Shown piece after piece: positions 6,366 through 7,778 of a stretch of 7,778 nt of DNA. This DNA is from Clostridia bacterium. GTDB lineage: Bacteria > Bacillota > Clostridia > Oscillospirales > Acutalibacteraceae. How positions within the stretch are numbered: the stretch's first letter is position 1; every line of letters starts with the position of its first letter. The stretch spans positions 1 to 7,778 of the forward strand of contig CAAFXQ010000191.1 in the NCBI GenBank assembly GCA_900767015.1, read 5' to 3'. The notes beneath the pieces are model-generated. The model saw only the letters and a list, made by a program, of their open reading frames with translations. It ran no database searches and had not been told where the DNA came from. Made by a program: the position numbers and the translations under genes.

Positions 6366-6386
6366 CCTTGCATCGGGATTGCGGTT
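6358..6386 (-). terminator. Intrinsic terminator of the XRE/YcxB regulator gene
   Basis: The 8-bp stem AACCGCAA (6358-6365) with TTGCGGTT (6379-6386) is followed on the minus strand by the T-rich GTTTTCTTTC. It lies 92 bases after the stop of the regulator gene, immediately beyond one copy of the intergenic repeat. On the plus strand it is followed only by the weak ATTCTTT, so minus is the more likely direction. Confidence 0.65.
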
Positions 6387-6390
6387 ATTC

Positions 6391-6441
6391 TTTGGCAAAT
6401 AACAGTAATTTTGATAGAAATATCAAAGGGAGTGCAGTTTT
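6391..6441 (+). repeat. Intergenic repeat, copy 1
   Basis: The block 6391-6420 matches 7720-7749 at 29 of 30 bases. After an 11-base spacer of equal length in both copies, GTGCA[G/T]TTTT recurs (6432-6441 and 7761-7770). Overall, 41 of 51 bases match without gaps. Copy 1 contains a perfect 7-bp dyad with a GAAA tetraloop (TTTGATAGAAATATCAAA, 6410-6427), which copy 2 has lost or never had. Each copy directly adjoins a terminator-like hairpin on its left. The strand label is arbitrary; both copies have the same orientation. Confidence 0.75.
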
Positions 6442-6477
6442 GATGATTACCCTGTATTGTAATAATGCCTGTGCTTT

Positions 6478-7473
6478 TTAAAAAATAAAGGCAAACGAAC
6501 CGAAAATACAAAGCAGTACCGTCATAATCATTCCGCCGACAATATTTTTCTTACATTCATAGCCTTTTTTCTTTGCCGCAATACCAAACACAATTGAAGA
6601 TACGGAAATCGGCGTCATCGTAAAGAATGTCCACATATTTTCTGTATACAAACCGTTTTCGCCCGAAATATACGTTGCCAGAATCAAAGCGAACCATATC
6701 GAACAGAAAGACAGAACGAACAAAACAGTTGATGTGATTCTCCATCTGTCCGGCATTTGCTGTTGCATGATTTTTGCAGGATTATGATACAGATAAGAGT
6801 AAAAAGCAGAGTCCTCTTTAAGGTCACTTTTTCTGACGATAAAAAGCTGTCCGGCAATTTGCAGAAGATAATGATTTTTCAGTTGTTGAACTTTCTCTAT
6901 ATCTTGATGCATAACATACTGGCTTCGTGTTTTCTTGCCTGAACGGAAGATTTCTATTTTTAAAAAATCATCAAATATTTTATATTGATATGTTGTTTCG
7001 GTAACTTTTTCACAACTGTTTTTCCACGCCTTTTTGTAGGCAACAATTCCTTTGATATAATAAATCGAGCCTGCTAATAATACGCCGAAAGCAAAACCCG
7101 ATAAGATATCCGGTGCTTCGATTGAAATCAATTCAAGCACAAGAAAAACTGCCAAAAATGTGAAAATGAGCGGTCTTTTATATAAGAGAGTATTTTGGTA
7201 GCTGTGTATTTCTTTCAGTTCCGCAGCGGAATACTGAAACGCATAGCTTTCCTTTGCTTCATCGGTTGCCGGTTCAACGTCACCTTTCAGCAATTCATCA
7301 ACCGAAACCGAAAAAATCTCAGCCAAACGGACAAGATTATCAATCGTCGGTACAGTTTGTCCCTTTTCCCACATACTGATTGTTTGTCGGCTGACAAACA
7401 ACATTTTGCCAAGTTCTTCTTGTGATATCCGAAGTCTCTTACGGTGAGCTTGTATGTTTTCATGAAGGTTCAT
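6478..7473 (-). CDS. XRE-family HTH regulator fused to a YcxB-like membrane domain
   Basis: A 331-residue protein. Residues about 5-62 are a classical XRE/Cro-CI helix-turn-helix (ISQEELGKMLFVSRQTISMW, then EKGQTVPTIDNLVRLAEIFSVSVDELL). After a linker come two membrane helices (about 101-118 and 123-143). A predicted cytosolic beta-rich segment, about 150-217, resembles the YcxB family (IFDDFLKIEIFRSGKKTRSQ, HQDIEKVQ, HYLLQI, LFIVRK). Two or three further hydrophobic segments follow (about 247-268, 283-300, 310-331). It is therefore probably a membrane-tethered transcription factor that senses an envelope or membrane signal; the signal and targets are unknown. I start it at the ATG at 7471-7473, which has GAGGAG nine bases upstream, rather than an in-frame ATG at 7528-7530 that would add 19 residues before the HTH. 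Upstream lies a 13-bp palindrome that may be its own operator. It is followed by a terminator, then the three-gene operon. Confidence 0.88.
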   Translation of the reverse strand: MNLHENIQAHRKRLRISQEELGKMLFVSRQTISMWEKGQTVPTIDNLVRLAEIFSVSVDELLKGDVEPATDEAKESYAFQYSAAELKEIHSYQNTLLYKRPLIFTFLAVFLVLELISIEAPDILSGFAFGVLLAGSIYYIKGIVAYKKAWKNSCEKVTETTYQYKIFDDFLKIEIFRSGKKTRSQYVMHQDIEKVQQLKNHYLLQIAGQLFIVRKSDLKEDSAFYSYLYHNPAKIMQQQMPDRWRITSTVLFVLSFCSIWFALILATYISGENGLYTENMWTFFTMTPISVSSIVFGIAAKKKGYECKKNIVGGMIMTVLLCIFGSFAFIF

Positions 7474-7482
7474 AATATCTTG

Positions 7483-7488
7483 CTCCTC
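7483..7488 (-). promoter_or_regulatory. Ribosome binding site that fixes the regulator start
   Basis: GAGGAG on the minus strand lies nine bases before the ATG at 7471-7473. The protein then begins MNLHENIQAHRKRLRISQEE, the usual spacing from N-terminus to HTH in this family. This favours it over the longer in-frame start at 7530. Confidence 0.72.
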
Positions 7489-7544
7489 TCTGCAAATAGG
7501 ATAACATACATAGAGGAAAAAAGAAAGCATTTATTCCTTTCGTC

Positions 7545-7560
7545 TGTCAAGTGACACTTG
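7545..7560 (-). promoter_or_regulatory. Candidate operator overlapping a -35 box upstream of the regulator
   Basis: CAAGTG-A-CACTTG at 7548-7560 is a perfect 6+1+6 palindrome. It overlaps TTGACA (minus strand, 7545-7550), a perfect -35 consensus. No good -10 box stands 16-18 bases downstream, so the promoter itself is doubtful. A dimeric XRE protein binding here would be well placed to control its own gene, which is an inference from position and symmetry. Confidence 0.45.
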
Positions 7561-7600
7561 CAAGACCTATTCAGATAAGAGGGGAGAAGAGGAAATCAAT

Positions 7601-7629
7601 AAAAAATCCGGAACGCTTTCACGTTCGGA
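7601..7629 (-). terminator. Minus-strand intrinsic terminator upstream of the regulator
   Basis: Read on the minus strand, TCC-GAACG (7629-7622) pairs with CGTTC-GGA (7615-7607) with one bulged base at 7610 and a six-base loop, followed by TTTTTT (7606-7601). It would stop a leftward transcript entering from beyond the right window edge, so another minus-strand gene probably ends to the right. It shares AAAAAATCCG with the terminator at 433-463. Confidence 0.65.
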
Positions 7630-7638
7630 AAAGTCGCA

Positions 7639-7695
7639 AGAGAAGAGAAAAGAGAAGAACGAAAAGTGAAAAGAGAAGAGAACCAAAAAGAAAAG
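7639..7695 (+). repeat. Polypurine tract of AAGAG-like units
   Basis: Fifty-three of 57 bases are purine on the plus strand; the exceptions are at 7660, 7667, 7683 and 7684. The tract is an irregular array of AGAAGAG- and GAAAAG-like units. No start codon or coding signal is present. Such strand-asymmetric, simple-sequence DNA can expand by slippage and may adopt triplex structure. Its right end forms the left arm of the next hairpin. Confidence 0.7.
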
Positions 7696-7724
7696 CCACA
7701 CTTTCGTGCGACTTTTCTTTTTGG
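7683..7724. terminator. Long hairpin, probable bidirectional terminator
   Basis: CCAAAAAGAAAAG (7683-7695) pairs perfectly with CTTTTCTTTTTGG (7712-7724). An inner CAC/GTG helix closes on a TTTC loop, with two mismatches between the helices. The U-rich arm allows termination on the plus strand. On the minus strand the downstream DNA is polypyrimidine. No gene is visible on either side within the window. The right arm runs straight into repeat copy 2. Confidence 0.55.
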
Positions 7725-7770
7725 CAAATAAAAGTAATTTTGATAGAAAATACTTTGGCGGTGCATTTTT
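7720..7770 (+). repeat. Intergenic repeat, copy 2
   Basis: This is the second copy of the repeat at 6391-6441, in the same orientation, with the same spacing between its two conserved blocks. It differs at one base in the 30-base block and one in the GTGCA block, with most differences in the 11-base spacer (7750-7760), where the hairpin of copy 1 is absent. The element may extend beyond the window edge. Confidence 0.75.
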
Positions 7771-7778
7771 CTGAACAG

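Noticed and set aside
6391..6477. Riboswitch or small RNA gene at repeat copy 1
   Set aside because: No known riboswitch core is visible, the strongest feature is one 7-bp hairpin, and the same sequence recurs at 7720-7770 as an intergenic repeat.
7474..7530. ATG at 7528-7530 as start of the XRE regulator
   Set aside because: It would add 19 residues (MLSFFLYVCYPICREEQDI) before an HTH that normally starts near the N-terminus, and the internal ATG has a well-placed GAGGAG.
1..7778. CRISPR array, tRNA, rRNA, transposase or phage attachment site
   Set aside because: No regularly spaced identical repeats, no cloverleaf, no recognisable rRNA and no recombinase gene were seen. The two-copy repeat has no spacers of array type.

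Overview
The window looks like a chromosomal segment from a gut-type Firmicute of class Clostridia, probably near Ruminococcaceae/Oscillospirales. The pointers are strong AGGAGG-type ribosome binding sites, sigma-A-type promoters, short intrinsic terminators between convergent genes, a secreted BspA-LRR/Big_2 surface protein, and an XRE regulator fused to a YcxB-like membrane domain. This placement is inference from gene style, not from a marker gene. I see no rRNA, tRNA, CRISPR array, transposase or phage gene.

Layout, left to right. (1) Bases 2-418 (+): the 3' end of an unrecognised acidic, Tyr-rich protein whose start lies outside the window, closed by a terminator that works on both strands. 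(2) Bases 485-1963 (-): a secreted calcineurin-like metallophosphoesterase with a purple-acid-phosphatase-type N-terminal domain. (3) Bases 1964-2227: an AT-rich divergent promoter region. (4) Bases 2228-4411 (+): a secreted multi-domain protein with BspA-like LRRs, a Cys-rich segment, a beta-sandwich/FN3-like region, two Big_2 domains and a C-terminal domain I cannot name. A second bidirectional terminator follows. (5) Bases 4463-6315 (-): three consecutive genes of unknown function that appear to form an operon transcribed leftward from a good promoter at 6337-6365. (6) Bases 6478-7473 (-): the XRE/YcxB-like membrane regulator. (7) Bases 7474-7778: no gene is visible. This stretch holds the regulator's upstream region with a 13-bp palindrome, a minus-strand terminator, a polypurine tract, a long hairpin and one copy of an intergenic repeat. 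The other copy lies just past the regulator's 3' end.

The window splits into two visibly different parts. The two secreted proteins (485-4411) are G+C-richer and share a promoter region, so they may be co-expressed as cell-surface or exported functions, although nothing proves that they interact. The right half (4463-7778) is more AT-rich and carries short genes without recognisable function, a regulator and repeats, as is typical of accessory DNA. The most interesting leads are the unrecognised three-gene cluster, the membrane-tethered regulator with its candidate operator, the two-copy repeat that sits beside terminator hairpins, and the mutually exclusive hairpins at 7601-7724.
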